Shown here: positions 1 to 11,245 of the stretch, piece by piece
Numbering within the stretch: position 1 is the stretch's first letter
How the letters are laid out: each line of letters starts with the position of its first letter
NCBI GenBank assembly: GCA_022559985.1
Contig: JAFJTR010000002.1
Coordinates: 186,001-250,000, forward strand
Source of the DNA: Parastagonospora avenae f. sp. tritici 18332-5
Taxonomy: Eukaryota; Ascomycota; Dothideomycetes; Pleosporales; Phaeosphaeriaceae
DNA: 64,000 nucleotides
Direction: 5' to 3'
The notes under the pieces: generated by a model
The model's database searches: none
What the model saw: the letters and a program-made list of their open reading frames with translations, nothing else
What the model was told of the DNA's origin: nothing
Made by a program: the position numbers and the translations under genes

Positions 1-1200
1 TGGTAGCGCCTTGATGACTCGTGGCCTCTAGCCATCTAACAGTTAGAGATCGAGATTCCGATGAGCCCATGTCCAGGTTCACACTCCCTTCCAGAGGACG
101 CAGAATTACTGTGGAGAGAATGTTGGAATCTGACATAGGCGGAAGGGAGGCTTCACTAGTGACGAGACTTGTGGTCGAGGCTATGCCGTCACCTCGATGG
201 TTGCCCCTTCGACTTCCAGAATGGTGTTTAGCGATGTGGTGACTACGGTCTTCTTGACTCCAGAATTGATGTTGACAGATTCCGCAATTCTTCGGATACA
301 AAGTTTGAATCGTTTGTACCGTGCAAAGATTAAGGTCTAGTTGGCCCGAATGGTATTTGCTACTATGAGCGCGGATTTTGTCCAGCCTAATGAAGAGGTC
401 CTTGCTGGAGATGTCTCTGAAATCTATGCACAGATAGCATATCCAGTATGTTTGAGGGTAAACAGTCTCTTCATGTCGGTTTCGATTGCAAGTGGATCTG
501 AAGACCCGGCTACAGCCCAGGGTGCATGGAACATCTCCCCTCTGTGAAGCAGTGGTCCTGTCAAAGATTCCACAGCCCCTCCTCTTTCTTACATGGATGT
601 CTTTCGTGATGTGATCCTTTAACCAAACTTGCTCAAGGTCCAGGGCTGCCGGTTTGAGAGGAGGGTAGGATGAAGAACTATACTGATTCGCTGTAGATGG
701 CTCGCCGACAGTAGAATAGTGAACAGTTCCGAAATTGCTGTCACTGTCGAAATTACCATACGGACTGTAATTTTCATGGCCGCCTAAGTTCTGAGTAATG
801 GCGCCTTGGCCGGTGACATCGATCGTCGATAGGGAGCAGTTCGATTCCGTGATCTGCGTAGTCTCAGACTCCAAAGACCAGCTTGAGAATGTCGGTGTTT
901 GGGAAAAGATGGCTCGGCCTTTACCCTTGAGATCATTGACCGGAAGGAAGGCATCTCGATCAGGACCACTGGAAGCTTCCCGTATACTTGCAGCTTGCCC
1001 ATCATTATCTTCAGCTCGTATCAGCTCGAGCCACGTTTGAACAACGTCCAAAGAGACGTTTAAGACAGCGGAGAAACCGACCAGATCCTAACTACTGGCG
1101 GCACGACCTGTATTAATGGCCCATATGCGTAGAAACTCGACCTTCCAGCTTTGGATGCGGCCACTTGTAGTACTCTGACGCGAAGAAATGTCCATCGGGT
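1..1200 (-). CDS. C2H2 zinc-finger protein, partial at left edge
   Basis: The minus strand is open without a stop from position 1087 down to position 1, about 362 codons, so the gene continues past the left edge. The translation has a low-complexity Ser/Asn/Tyr stretch, then Cys/His clusters. These include CTLGC with RNRHEE after it, a C-x2-C pair in WICYLC followed by His residues, and CGIC...HHIAKHH, a clear C-x2-C-x12-H-type finger. This resembles fungal C2H2 proteins with poorly conserved fingers, probably nuclear. An in-frame TAG at 1088-1090 separates it from upstream in-frame sequence (SWKVEFLRIW, about 1100-1160). An 81-base intron at 1095-1015 (GTAGTT..GAG) would remove the stop and keep frame. 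The true start is unresolved and could lie as far up as 1390 or beyond. Family assignment rests on the fingers only. Confidence 0.6.
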
Positions 1201-1390
1201 GCCGTAACGCTGATCCTGGCGTAGAGCAAATGCGATGCGATGGTGAGAAGATACAATAAAGGAGAAAGCCATTCTTGCACTCATTTGGTCGCTTCGAAGC
1301 CCGTATATGACTGTGCTGGATGAAGGGGCAATCGGTGGGACGAAGGCGACACCACAGAGTCCTCTTCGCCCTCAGCCACGCCCGCATCAC

Positions 1391-2082
1391 CCTCGCTTGT
1401 CGACCAATGCATCCCTTGTCACGCCCGACTCAGAGTAGCCATTCCCTTTCTACGAATATTGCACACAATGTTTGGAGGTCCCGTAATCAGTCAATCTCGT
1501 TCGCGAAGCGACCGTGACTTTTAAATGTTCAAGCGGTGATGCCGGCAATTCGCCTCTTCGCGCGAGCTGCACAAGTTACAGACACTCCTCAGCCTTCCGC
1601 GGCGATCTCATCGAATCGAAGACCTTTCGCAAATAATATTTGGATGCCTCTTTGAGTCTCGCTACGTCTAATGAACCCTTTTTGCTTCTCATGAGGCCCT
1701 TGGAGCCAAAGCAGATGAAGCATATTAGGGAGTCATCTCACATGAAACTTGCCAGATGATTATAGACGAACACTTCTCGTTGAGTACAATCCTGCCAACC
1801 TCGATGGCACTGAAAGAAGACATCTGCTGCCCTGGCTCACAGAAAGTGAGATGTCCACGTCCAAGTATGTCGGCTTTGCAGACTCTGAAAGCTCGTGTCG
1901 TTTTCATTCGTGTTCTCTGTAGCCATTCACCATGTCGGGCGAGCAAATTTCCGTTGTGTGATAGTGAATGTATTAAACCTGAGAGATTGAAATTGTACCT
2001 CGAGCCCAGATTGTGATGATAGACACGTAGTCTCCAACGGCTCTCGTTGCTAACAAACAGCGGGAAGAAAAGAATGTGCTCA
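1391..2082. other. intergenic, no convincing gene
   Basis: Only short open frames without recognisable motifs are seen on either strand. Part of it may hold the 5' exon or promoter of the zinc-finger gene, which is transcribed leftward. Confidence 0.5.
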
Positions 2083-4552
2083 TCACATCAGAATCAAGCT
2101 GTTCTCTTGCCAATCTCCGTCGTGACAGACACTTTGAAGAAAGAGGACAGCACTCCCAGGGTCTCTGCCAAAGGAATATCTAGCAAAGCTATGGGAACGT
2201 ACATCCAAGTGAAGGCAATGTCCGTTATCCAGCGTTTCAACCAATAGGAAAGCTAGATTCACTCGCGCCGGTTCCTCTGTGTGGCTGAGATATACAGCAG
2301 CAGCATCGCACGGTACGTTTGATAGGGCTTGGTCCAGGTGCACAGTCATCTCTGAACAAGCGAGAACCGTGACAAGGTCCGACCTGATGCGCATGAGCCT
2401 GACAGACATAGTTATGCTCGTGATGCGAAGGCGTGGTGAGAACGTAGTATCGTAATCCTCGTGCTTGGCAAAGTCGACTAGGCTGGTTTCGAGACCGGAT
2501 CGATGGTACAGATGAATCTGAACAACCCCATCAAGCCTGAGAGGTTCGGAGGAACCGCGATACGGGAAAGACAATTCGCCAGGATCTGTTTGCAGCCGTT
2601 GGGCCTTGGTTGCTGCCCAGGTCCACGACGGATAATTACTGCTGACTGTAACCATACTGTTTGATGTAGCATTGTTGGCATCGCCTGTAACCCGCCAAGC
2701 TAGACCTGCCGTAAATGATTCTTCCGAGTAGTGTATATAATTGTCTGGTGGGACAATAATCGGAATGCCATAGAATTGCGTTGCGTAGGGACGGGTAGAG
2801 CCAATGGAAATTCTCCGGAAGGCTCGAAAGATCCCTGAGAAGGCGTTTAGTATGTCCGTGTCGAATGATAAATGTCTCTTGTAGTACTCTTGGAGACGGT
2901 CATAGATCGCCACAGCGTCTAAGCCGATGTAAATTTCTGGAAAAGCTCGGGGTTTGAGCGTCGACTCTATACTGCTCGGCAAGGTCAGGCCTTCCAAGCG
3001 GTGGTCACGGCGACACTGAAAGGATACTTGACTACCAGTAAAGACGAGACGTCTACGTGACAACAATGCTTCCTGGTAAGTCCAGGCGCAAGAATTCCAT
3101 TCTGATGATAAGATATCCATGGCAGGATCCTCCACGGCTATGAATACGTGTTTTCCGATCTTGAGAGTGCGTTGAGCCGCCCGGATGCGTGATAGACCAG
3201 GCAGACCATGATTAGGACCACGGCCTGCGGCAGCGATGATGGTGAGCTCCGCGCCATCGTCTATGGAGTACATAGTTAGTCATTCGTCAACAAACCATGA
3301 AATCTAGTGAGCATCTAAACATAAGTAGTGTCTGTGACATTCACGGACACTCCCTAGCTTAGACTGTTTGCCTAGAAAGGAAAAACCCACAGATGGCATC
3401 CGTATTCCGGATCATCTCATGTTTCCTGTCCTCATTGTGCTGGTCGATGCAATATCTGTCTACCCATAGGTATCTCATACCGAGTCGAAGCGTGACTTCC
3501 ATGGCATCCGAAATAGTTAGAGGCACGTCAGGGGGGAGGTAATCGCTCGGTGGCATCTGATCTGCTGGATTCGATTCTCAAACGTAGCTCAAGCACACGT
3601 AAGGCGCATCGCTGTCGCATAGCGTCCGGCGTCTACAGTCGATGAGTCTGTCGGGTCTCATCCCATCTTGTCTAATCGTGCCACAGAAAGATTTGTGGAT
3701 GCTCTTGCACTGTATTTGCCAATCCTTCAAAGCGCTTGTATCAATAGAAGCCGGATCACAGAGCCGGCCTGTCCCGATCCAATCAGAGCCGTTTTTGAAC
3801 AGGCCATTTAAAGGGCGGCGCGCAATGCCCGTGTCTACAAAGCCACGAAGAGTCGCAAGTTTCATCAGAAATATCCCTTGTGGGCCAGTAGTAGAGTACC
3901 GAATTGAGAAGTACGTTCCATACTTGAAATCGGTGTTTCCCCACAGTTCGAATGAGCTTATCTGCCCGACAGGTAGTGTGGGAGGCACCGATACAAGATG
4001 GGGATGGAATTGGTCGAGCTGTGAACAAAGAACACAAGATATGTCGATAGAGGTGTCGTCAATTTTGGCGAGTTTAAAGCAATATGACTCGGTTTTAGAG
4101 CACGGCAGCGGCCCCTTGACATTGGCAAGGCGCTCGAGTCGCGTACACCTCTCACAAAGGCGAACGTAATCAGGGCGTATCTTCAACAGTTGTCCAGATC
4201 CTATTGCTGAGTGATGTTCCTTACGAGTCGGGCCCTCAGGCGAGACTTGTGCCTTGCCAGACTGCCAACGCAACAGTCGCATCCACCACCGAGAAAGTGA
4301 AGGCAACATGGGAGCGGAGAATGTTTGAATGCTATGTATATGTCCTAGCGGAAGGCCAATGATGAAGAATGCGGTTTCAGTCACTGAAATTTTCGATTGT
4401 AAGAGAGCTCCCGGAGGTCCACCTGGGCAGGCTGAATAATTCAAGAATAGAGTGATGTCAGCAGAGCAATGATTGGGGCTGAGCATGCCGGGCGGAGCTG
4501 TGAAGATATGAGAACGCATGTTGAATTGCTCCGATGGGTTCTGCCTAAACAT
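2083..4552 (-). pseudogene. HET-domain (heterokaryon incompatibility) gene with an in-frame stop
   Basis: HET proteins trigger cell death after contact between unlike hyphae. The N-terminal part has paired cysteines (LCERC, CVLC), usual ahead of fungal HET domains. The HET domain follows: YVCLSYV, then VDRYCIDQ, then AELTIIAAAG, then AWTYQEALLSRR, with PSWTWA in the C-terminal part. An intron at 3390-3261 (GTGGGT..TAG) joins DAI-Y to DGAELT in frame. The defect is a TGA at 3580-3578, exactly where the signature SYVWG should have its Trp. The frame is otherwise kept across it, and no intron of workable size removes it. The next codon is GAA where Gly is expected, so two G-to-A transitions would explain both. 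Either this is a recently silenced allele, an error in the sequence, or a readthrough gene. The N-terminus is uncertain; a later Met near 4310 is possible. Confidence 0.8.
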
Positions 4553-4975
4553 GATTATACAACTTTACCTAAGTGTTTACGTTGGAGCAGCTTAGCAAAA
4601 GGATATCGGGGCCTGGATCTGGCGAGAGCGACGGCATTCTGGCTTATTGGAGTCCTTGCCTTTAGGAGGAAGTTGGAAGGACCAGGCTGAAATGACTCGA
4701 GATCGGGGTGAGTTCAGCTGAATGACCATTGCAGCTTAGCATGCGCTACAAAGCACTACTGACAGAAGTCCTCATTTTGACTACCCAAGGATATGTATCC
4801 GGGCTTGAATAGAACATCATAGTTTGGTCGCGAAGATTTTTTCGAATGGTCGTATGGGATCGGAGTCGTGATACTTGGAAGGTTACCTATTTGGCCACGA
4901 ACGTCCAGCCTCAGTCTTGGCTCTTCCGCGGAGGTTTACGTCACAACTGCTGTTCCACCATTCCTCACCTCCACC
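4553..4975. other. intergenic between HET gene and OMA1
   Basis: This is the divergent spacer between the leftward HET gene and the rightward OMA1 gene. The last part should hold the OMA1 promoter and leader; nothing else is recognisable. Confidence 0.5.
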
Positions 4976-6056
4976 ATGTTTCGCATACGTCCGCCTCTCC
5001 GAGCTTTCCAAGCGCCTTTGCGACCGTCACAAATCTCCTCGCGATGCATCCGTGATCACACCTCCTTCCGCACATACAAGCAACAACGCTTCGGTCGTGG
5101 CCCGCAGTACAAGCGCTTCGGTTCGGCATCCGGTGGCATAGCAAGCCTCTTCTTCCGCTGGGCAGCTCGACCAACCTTCTATCGCGATGTCGGCATCATA
5201 ACAGTAGGTACCGGAGGCATCTATGTCTACAACCTCGAACAAGTGCCCGTGTCGGGGCGGAGGCGCTTCAATATCATATCTCCAGGCTTAGAGGAAAGGC
5301 TGGGCAAGTCGACTGTCGACCAGGTCAAAGAGCAGTATGAAGGGAAGTTCCTGTCAGATCGTGATCCGAGAGTGCGGCAGGTGAAGCAAGTCTTGGAAAG
5401 GTTATTGCCATATGCAGTAGGAGAGGGTCTGCACAACCTAGAATGGGAGGTCCATGTGATTGATTCACCGGAACAGAATGCCTTTGTTGCACCGGGCGGC
5501 AAGGTGTTTGTGTTCACAGGTATACTACCGCTTTGTAAAGACGAGGATGGCATCGCGGCGGTCCTAGGTCACGAGATCGCTCACGTCGTTGCACACCACA
5601 CAGCGTTCGTGCACTACCCTCCCTAATTTGCTCAAGCGCTAACACTATTACCACAGTGAACGAATGTCCCAAGCTCCCCTAGTACTCCTCGGCATCATCG
5701 CCCTCTCCATGCTCGACGTTTCCTTCTACTCCGGCAAAATGCTCATCGACCTCTTCCTCTCTATGCCCGCGTCTCGCAAACACGAAGCAGAAGCCGACTA
5801 CATCGGACTCATGATGATGGCGCAAGGCTGCTACAATCCCGAAGCCGCGATGAACTTCTGGAACCGCATGGAGAAGCTGGGTCAAGGCGGACCGCCTCAG
5901 ATCTTGTCTACACATCCTTCGAATCACAACAGAGAGGAGAAGATTAGGGAGTGGATGCCAGAGGCTTTGGAGAAAGCACAGGCGAGCGAATGTCATATGA
6001 CGAGCCAGTATGCGAGTCATTTCAGCTCTGCATTTAGCGGGTTCGATCGATGGTAG
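4976..6056 (+). CDS. OMA1: mitochondrial inner-membrane metalloprotease OMA1 (M48)
   Basis: This is a zinc peptidase of mitochondrial quality control that cleaves damaged or stress-signalled inner-membrane proteins. Two exons, 4976-5604 and 5657-6056, give 342 residues. The join (GC|T, donor GTTCGT) restores HHTAERMSQ right after the zinc site. Visible features are a basic, Ser/Arg-rich N-terminus typical of a mitochondrial presequence (MFRIRPPLRAF), a short hydrophobic stretch near residues 60-75, the HEIAH zinc motif at about 199-203, and the third ligand in HEAEAD (Glu about 253). The segment between them (VLLGIIALSML) is hydrophobic, as in the family. Length matches fungal Oma1. The ATG at 4976 follows a CCACC context; an upstream in-frame extension looks like leader, not protein. 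Confidence 0.93.
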
Positions 6057-6339
6057 AGGACGGAGTGGTGCGCTGTATGAGTATGGCGTGTATGAGTACC
6101 CTGTCTGATTCAAACATGCTTCACTGGAAGGCTGGAAAGTATACATATATACTACGATAGTAATGATAATGCCAAAGAATCACCCTACTCAGCTCTCAAA
6201 CTCTCAAATTGTTTTGCGCGTTCCATGATGTCATCAGCCCTCGATAGACTGCCAAAACCCCAAAATTCTCAAGGTCCGATTGCGCCCAAACCTCCCCGCA
6301 CCACAAAAAAAACCAAAACTCAATCCTACTTCAACAAAA

Positions 6340-6801
6340 ATGGCGCCCGCACTCGCCTCGGAAGAAACCCAAATCGACACCCACTCCCGCACCGCCCTGG
6401 CAACCACAAAGCGCAACCTACGCTACCTCTACGACCCCAAAACCGCGCCCTCCACCATCCGCTCACGCCGCACACGCACTCTCCTCCTCGCGCTACGCTC
6501 GGCGACAATATTCCTCTTCTGGCGACTCGTGCGGTATGCGAAATACGTGGCGATAGGCAGTCTGGTAGCGACGATTGGGGCGGGCGCGTTTGGCACGGTG
6601 GTGTCGGGCGCGGGGTTTGTGCTTGCGCCGACGGGGATTATGGGCACGGTTTTGGCGGGGAGTGTGTGGGGGGTGGGTAGGGTGGTGCTTAGGAGGGTGA
6701 AGCATAGATGGGGGCATGGGGAGGGGTATGGGGAGGAGGAAGAGGAGAGGGAGGACAGAAGGTGGGGGAGGGTGGATGAGGTTGATGCTATGCCTTGGTG
6801 A
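6340..6801 (+). CDS. small fungal membrane protein of unknown function
   Basis: A 153-residue single-exon protein. I do not recognise a named family. The first 50 residues are Thr/Arg-rich and soluble. Residues about 55-70 (LLLALRSATIFLFWRL) and about 75-120 (Gly/Ala/Val-rich, containing GAGAFGTVVSGAG) form two to three likely membrane segments. The tail is strongly acidic and basic (EEEEEREDRR). Frame choice is supported by the ATG in an AAAAATGGC context and by uninterrupted hydrophobic segments. It lies about 280 bases downstream of OMA1 on the same strand and converges with SET9. A mitochondrial or ER membrane location is possible but is inference. Confidence 0.65.
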   Translation: MAPALASEETQIDTHSRTALATTKRNLRYLYDPKTAPSTIRSRRTRTLLLALRSATIFLFWRLVRYAKYVAIGSLVATIGAGAFGTVVSGAGFVLAPTGIMGTVLAGSVWGVGRVVLRRVKHRWGHGEGYGEEEEEREDRRWGRVDEVDAMPW

Positions 6802-7161
6802 AGGATGGATTGTTTTTTGGGGGGTTTGCATGAGATGGTGGTTAGGATGTTCAAGGTTAATTAGAATGTATAATGCTCAGGTTGAAAATGTTTCGTTGAT
6901 GTATTTGCGTCTCTCGTGCCTCATCTATGGTATAGTACAATGCCAATGACCGCCCGTCTCCGCCAGTGTAGGAGATGAAGGCTGTGTTGAATGCCTTAAT
7001 GTAAATGGTAGAAAATGTGACCACGCGAATCCGTGGCTCGAAAGTAACTCCTTCCCCCATGCCGCGCTATGCACCGTCCCACTGCGCCGAAAATTTTCAA
7101 ATGTCCAAGATAGATGCTGTCCAATATGCCATGATCTCAGTGCTCGAATGACGGACGACCT
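6802..7161. other. convergent 3' spacer
   Basis: A 360-base spacer between the 3' ends of the membrane-protein gene and SET9. It is AT-richer than the flanking coding DNA and presumably holds both polyadenylation regions. No gene seen. Confidence 0.5.
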
Positions 7162-9239
7162 TTACATCGTCTTTCGCACTCGCCTCCTCTTACGTCCGCT
7201 GTCAACTTCCACACTCGCACTCATGCTTTCTCTGCCGCTTCGAGGTGTACTGAACCTCTCGCGAATGGACTCTTTGAGGATCTTCTTTGTCTTGCCACGC
7301 TTCAATTCGCGCTCTTCGTCTGGATCGACGAAGCGATGCACAATACGATGGTCTGTAATGCGCTGTTCCTTGTCATGCTTGCCCTCGCGCTCGGTCTTAG
7401 GCCAGGCATAACCGTAGAGCTTAGAATGACGCTCGCATCGAGGGCACTCCTTACGGGTGTTGTACCCGTCCTGCTGCACAAACTGTACGTCGCAAGTCTG
7501 ACATTCGACCCACTTGCTAAATTTGGCCGAAAGCAGCGAGCTACTGGTCATGTAGTCACCGGGTTTGCGAGGGTTCTCAACCCATTCGCCGTCCTGCCCT
7601 ACCGCACTCGAGACAGGTGTGCCAACGCGATTGTGAACTTCGTAGCGCGATTTTGACCGCGTGGTGCGGAGCGTTGGGCGAAACTTGCGTTTGACGATCT
7701 GTTGTTTTACACTGTCAAATTCCATACTGTCGGAGAGCTCGCTGAGATCAGACATGTCGTCGTCTTCTGCAGGCGGCGAGGGCCACGGGGCGTTTACCGT
7801 CGTTGTAATGACCTCCTCCTTCACTGTAGCCACTCCCAAAGCGGGGTTCTCGTGCACAACTTCCGGCTCGACTTTGATCTTTGGGAGGCTATCCACATGA
7901 TGCTCGTCATCGACAGAGGTGGCATCGGTCGAGTGCGAAGACTTCGGCGATGTAGCCATCAGTGGTGATTGCGGTGTTGATTCGCGAGACGAGCTGGTCT
8001 CGTCCAAACTCACGGTGAGAAGACCATCACGCTGCTGATTGCGAATGTCTTGTGTCATTTGCGGAGAAGTGACGTTGATGTTCGCAGAGGGGTCCTCGAT
8101 GCTTGATACTGGCATCTCGCGACGAAGCGAAGACGTGCTGTGGACTTTCTTGAGCGTCGCCTCACGAAGATGGTCCGAAGCGTGCGCTTTGGCAGGCGAA
8201 GGCTTCTTCTCGATCCTCGCTCGCTTGGAAGCGGGAGTCGAGTCTGTACTCGCGTCTTCCCCTGTCGTATCGCGTGCTCGTTTCCCTCCCGGGGTAGCGG
8301 TCTCGCTGGATGGGGCTTCCAATGGCTTCAATAGCTTCTCTACTGGGCTTTCTGCCTCTTCCATGTCTTCGTCCTCGCTATCGTCCACGCGCCTCATAGG
8401 CGCCCAACCATTCTGTTGCCGATCTTCGCATGTGTGGCACAGGCATTCTTCGTTGTTGTCGCCGAAGTAGTCGTCACCGTAGGAAACTGTGATCTCATCG
8501 CCTTCGTTGATTGGCTTCACTGCGACAATCTGCATGCCATCGTAGCCCTTCGTAGAGAGGCGCGCATTGGCATCGCAATCATGGTTGGCAAAACGTGCGG
8601 GCCCCAGGAACAACGAGCGCGTCTTCTTTCGGCTCGAGATGACAAGGCTGAAGTCCTTGCGCGCCAATTCTAGTGTCTTCTCCTGCTCTTCTGTCATAGC
8701 AACCTGAACTCCGGTGAGGTACTTGATTTCCTCGCGTGGATTGATGTCACGGCGGGCAGTGATAGATGCTTCGTGGTCGGTGATGGTATAGCGATTCGTG
8801 GTAGTGACTTCGAATGGGCAGTCTGGCATGTAGATGTTGACATATCGTCGAAGGTGGCGCTTGAATTGGTCCTGATCCTTCTCATCCCTGAGGCCTTTCA
8901 TGTACTTGCGCAATCCAGGCAAGTCCAAAAGCTGTTGAACGGCTTCTGCGGGGTCCTTGTCCCAGATCACCTGCTCGCGGATGACACCAGCGATGTCCTC
9001 CTCTTGAAGGCCACGCGATGCCGTGAAGCGCGTGCCGCGATTCTTGCGGATAGTCGCCCAGTAGTAGATCTAAATGGCGCATTGGTTAGCTGACAGTTCT
9101 GGAGATGCACGCGAACTTGTCGTCGCGTGCTACTGGTGTAGTAGCCCACCTTGTCGACCAGCGCATCTGTGATCACGTCGTCGTACGAGGCCAGCTTCTC
9201 CAGCGTGAGCCCCCTTTTTTCCGCTTTTGAAGGCGGCAT
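7162..9239 (-). CDS. SET9: histone H4 lysine-20 methyltransferase SET9 (Suv4-20 type)
   Basis: It methylates H4K20 in chromatin using S-adenosylmethionine. Exons 9239-9150 and 9069-7162 join in phase (DALVDK|IYYWATIRKN) and give 665 residues, the usual size for fungal SET9. The N-terminal helical region (LTLEKLASYDD) is the Suv4-20 signature. The SET core shows FANHDCDAN near 190-200 (cofactor and pseudoknot residues) and SYGDDYF near 225. A post-SET C-x-C-x2-C (ECLCHTC) follows. A long disordered Ser/Thr/Glu-rich middle is followed by a C-terminal zinc knuckle (CQTC...CPRC) and a basic tail (RKRRRVRK) that is a likely nuclear signal. It is transcribed divergently from uL14m across a 527-base spacer. 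Confidence 0.95.
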
Positions 9240-9766
9240 GATGGCGGGTTTGCGTAAGTTGACGTGTTATTAGTCGCCTAGAATAGTTGGACGATGGTCG
9301 TGACAATCATGGGGTAGCAATTGCTGGCGTGATCAAAGGAGGAGGCTGGGGTGACGTAGAGTGAACCGTAGCGTCCATGCGTTTTCACCGACCTGAGTAG
9401 CTACAATAGCAACGCGGCGCGAAAAAGTAAGGAATGAGGGACAATACGAAGAGCGACAGGAAGGAGCGGCGCGGGCAGACACGAAGCCAGATGGCGCTGA
9501 GTCGCGGTCAGCGGAGAGGCGGTTGCAAGGCTAATGCGCCCAAAGTTGCGGCTGGAGACATCCCTGCCAGGATCGGACGCCTGGAGTGAAGGGGTGACAA
9601 CGCAAGCGACAACGCTAAGGGACATGTGGGACGGCAAACCGCCGCATGGCCCAACGACATCTGCAAACTGGTGTTGCAGCACGTATCAAACAGCGCAACG
9701 AATCCAGCCAACAGCGCTGCCTAGACAAGAGACGTTCGTGAGGGCTCACAGACGAGGTTGGACACG
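9240..9766. promoter_or_regulatory. shared divergent promoter region, SET9 / uL14m
   Basis: A 527-base region between two start codons pointing away from each other. It must contain both promoters. No TATA-like box or repeated operator stood out by eye. Short open frames here lack motifs. Confidence 0.5.
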
Positions 9767-10280
9767 ATGATTCAGCTCAAGGTACGGGAATTGACGGCCG
9801 ACGATCACAAGACAGCCACTCATGCAATACAATCTAGACCCTCGTCAACTGCATCGACAATTCGGGCGCCGCCATAGTCGAGTGCGTCAATGTTTTGCGA
9901 TCGAAGCGACCCGCGAAAGTCGGTATGTGCAAGATGCGGGTGGAAAGCGAAAGTGCAATGGATGTTGACGATATGTAGGCGATCGCATCGTCGTAGTCGT
10001 CAAAAAGCAGCGAAACTTTGGTCCCGAGACCGGCAACAGCGTTTCCATCAGCGCAGCGAACAAGGTCCGACGAGGAGACGTACGCCATGCAGTGGTAGTG
10101 CGGACGGCGAAAAAGTGGCAGCGACCCGACGGCAGCGTGGTCAAATTCGACGACAATGCTTGCGTTTTGGTCAACAAGGCCGGCGAACCGATTGGCTCAA
10201 GGGTCAGTGGTGTCGTGGCAGCGGAGCTGAAGGGTATGCAGTGGTCAAAGATCCTGTCGCTGGCGCCGATGCACGTATAA
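9767..10280 (+). CDS. MRPL38: mitochondrial ribosomal protein uL14m (MRPL38-type)
   Basis: A large-subunit mitoribosomal protein binding 23S-like rRNA near the factor-binding side. Three exons (9767-9781, 9838-9922, 9979-10280) give 133 residues. The first exon is only 15 bases (MIQLK). The joins recreate the uL14 core: [16 protein letters not shown], then VGDRIVVVV, then [17 protein letters not shown], then DDNACVLVN and the family C-terminus ending in SLAPMHV. Length and motif order match bacterial L14 and its mitochondrial relatives, so the call is firm despite the tiny first exon. The gene name follows the yeast homologue. Confidence 0.93.
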
Positions 10281-10462
10281 CACGGAAGACTGAGGGATCA
10301 TGATGCATTTTTAGGAGTCTATGGAGCGCAGGGATATTGTAAAATATGTGTATGCCACAGTATAAATACCCACGGGTATCAGGGTTTTTCCACAACTCCA
10401 GGCAATAAATTTCAAATTTTCAAACGCCCGCCCAATGCTGGATTTCATACTTTCCAAAGTCC

Positions 10463-11245
10463 TTACTTCGTGTCACTGACCCGCGTGACGTTACCGCAGC
10501 CGCAGCACACGTAGTAAAGCGCCTTGATTTATCAGCCCCAGTATGCCATGTTGGGGGTTGTTGTGACTCACCATACCAGTCGAAGCCGTTCGCTGCTGAG
10601 ACTGGAAGTAGACGGCCTCGTTCTCGCCGCATTCCATGCACTGTTTCTGGATGCGCGGCAACTAGACGCGAGTACAGTTAGCAAGCTGGCTCAAAAGCAG
10701 GCAAGCCAAAGTACAAAGCGCAGATGGCTCATGACGAATCATCGTCCATGTCTTCGTCATCTTCGTAGTCTTCATAGTCTTCATACTCTGTTTCCTGAGG
10801 ACCTGCCGCGAGCTGCTCGTCTTCGGCTTCCAGGACAAAGCCTGGGGCCCAGTCTTCGCCGCACTCCACGCAGACAATGTCCATTCCGCACATGGTGCAG
10901 CACGGCAGCTCCTCGGAAACAAAGGCTTGCGAAATGGAGTTGGAGAGACCAACCGTAGGATCTTGTGCCACCTCGGCCGTCACACCAGCCGTAGCTCCGA
11001 CCGTCGAGGAGATGTCGTGGCGCATGACGCAGGAGGAGGGCGCCTCTTCGGTGAAGGAGCATGTGCGACACGCGAACAGGAGCTTGTTCTCAGACTTGTC
11101 TTCGCGGGGGAACAAAAGGTTGGAGCTGTTTGCGTCAGTAGCTGTGTAGGCATCGCGTCCAGGCGACTCACCATTCTGAGCAGAATCGGAAGAGGATGGG
11201 CTCCTTCTTGGTGGGCCCTCCCATCTCTGCTGCGGGTGAAGACAT
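10463..11245 (-). CDS. RPB9: RNA polymerase II subunit RPB9
   Basis: RPB9 helps start-site choice, fidelity and transcript cleavage in the nucleus. Four exons (11245-11172, 11125-10954, 10661-10572, 10522-10463) give 131 residues. The N-terminal zinc ribbon is FRFCSECSNLLFP ... CRTC; the linker ends in the family motif DPT; the C-terminal ribbon is CMECGENEAVYFQSQQR ... YYVCCGCG. Splicing is phase-perfect: exon 1 ends in TG and exon 2 gives the C of CSEC; DPT joins LPRIQKQC, matching the DPTLPR-x2-K-x-C pattern of fungal RPB9. The third intron-exon unit is odd: the 292-base intron 10953-10662 stays open for about 75 codons (see separate entry). The C-terminus (NVTRVSDTK) differs from the common HIFT ending. 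Confidence 0.92.
10662..10953 (-). other. long RPB9 intron with an open, Cys-rich and acidic reading frame
   Basis: If this intron is retained, the RPB9 frame continues past DPT for 74 codons to a stop at 10731-10729. That frame has two C-x2-C pairs (PCCTMCG and VCVECG), then an acidic tail with YEDYEDYEDDED repeats. Its donor is weak (GTTGGT), while neighbouring introns use GTGAGT, and it is five times longer than the other introns in the gene. The retained product would have the N-terminal ribbon but not the normal C-terminal ribbon. Length is 292, not a multiple of three. Whether it is translated cannot be told from sequence. Confidence 0.55.

Noticed and set aside
3642..4169. 175-codon plus-strand frame
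   Set aside because: It lies antisense to the HET gene, whose minus-strand motifs are clear.
6225..6680. 151-codon frame overlapping the small membrane protein
   Set aside because: The overlapping frame from 6340 has membrane segments and a good start context; this one is Pro/His/Arg-rich low complexity.
9534..9770. 78-codon frame upstream of uL14m
   Set aside because: No motif; it overlaps the uL14m start in another frame and lies in the divergent promoter.
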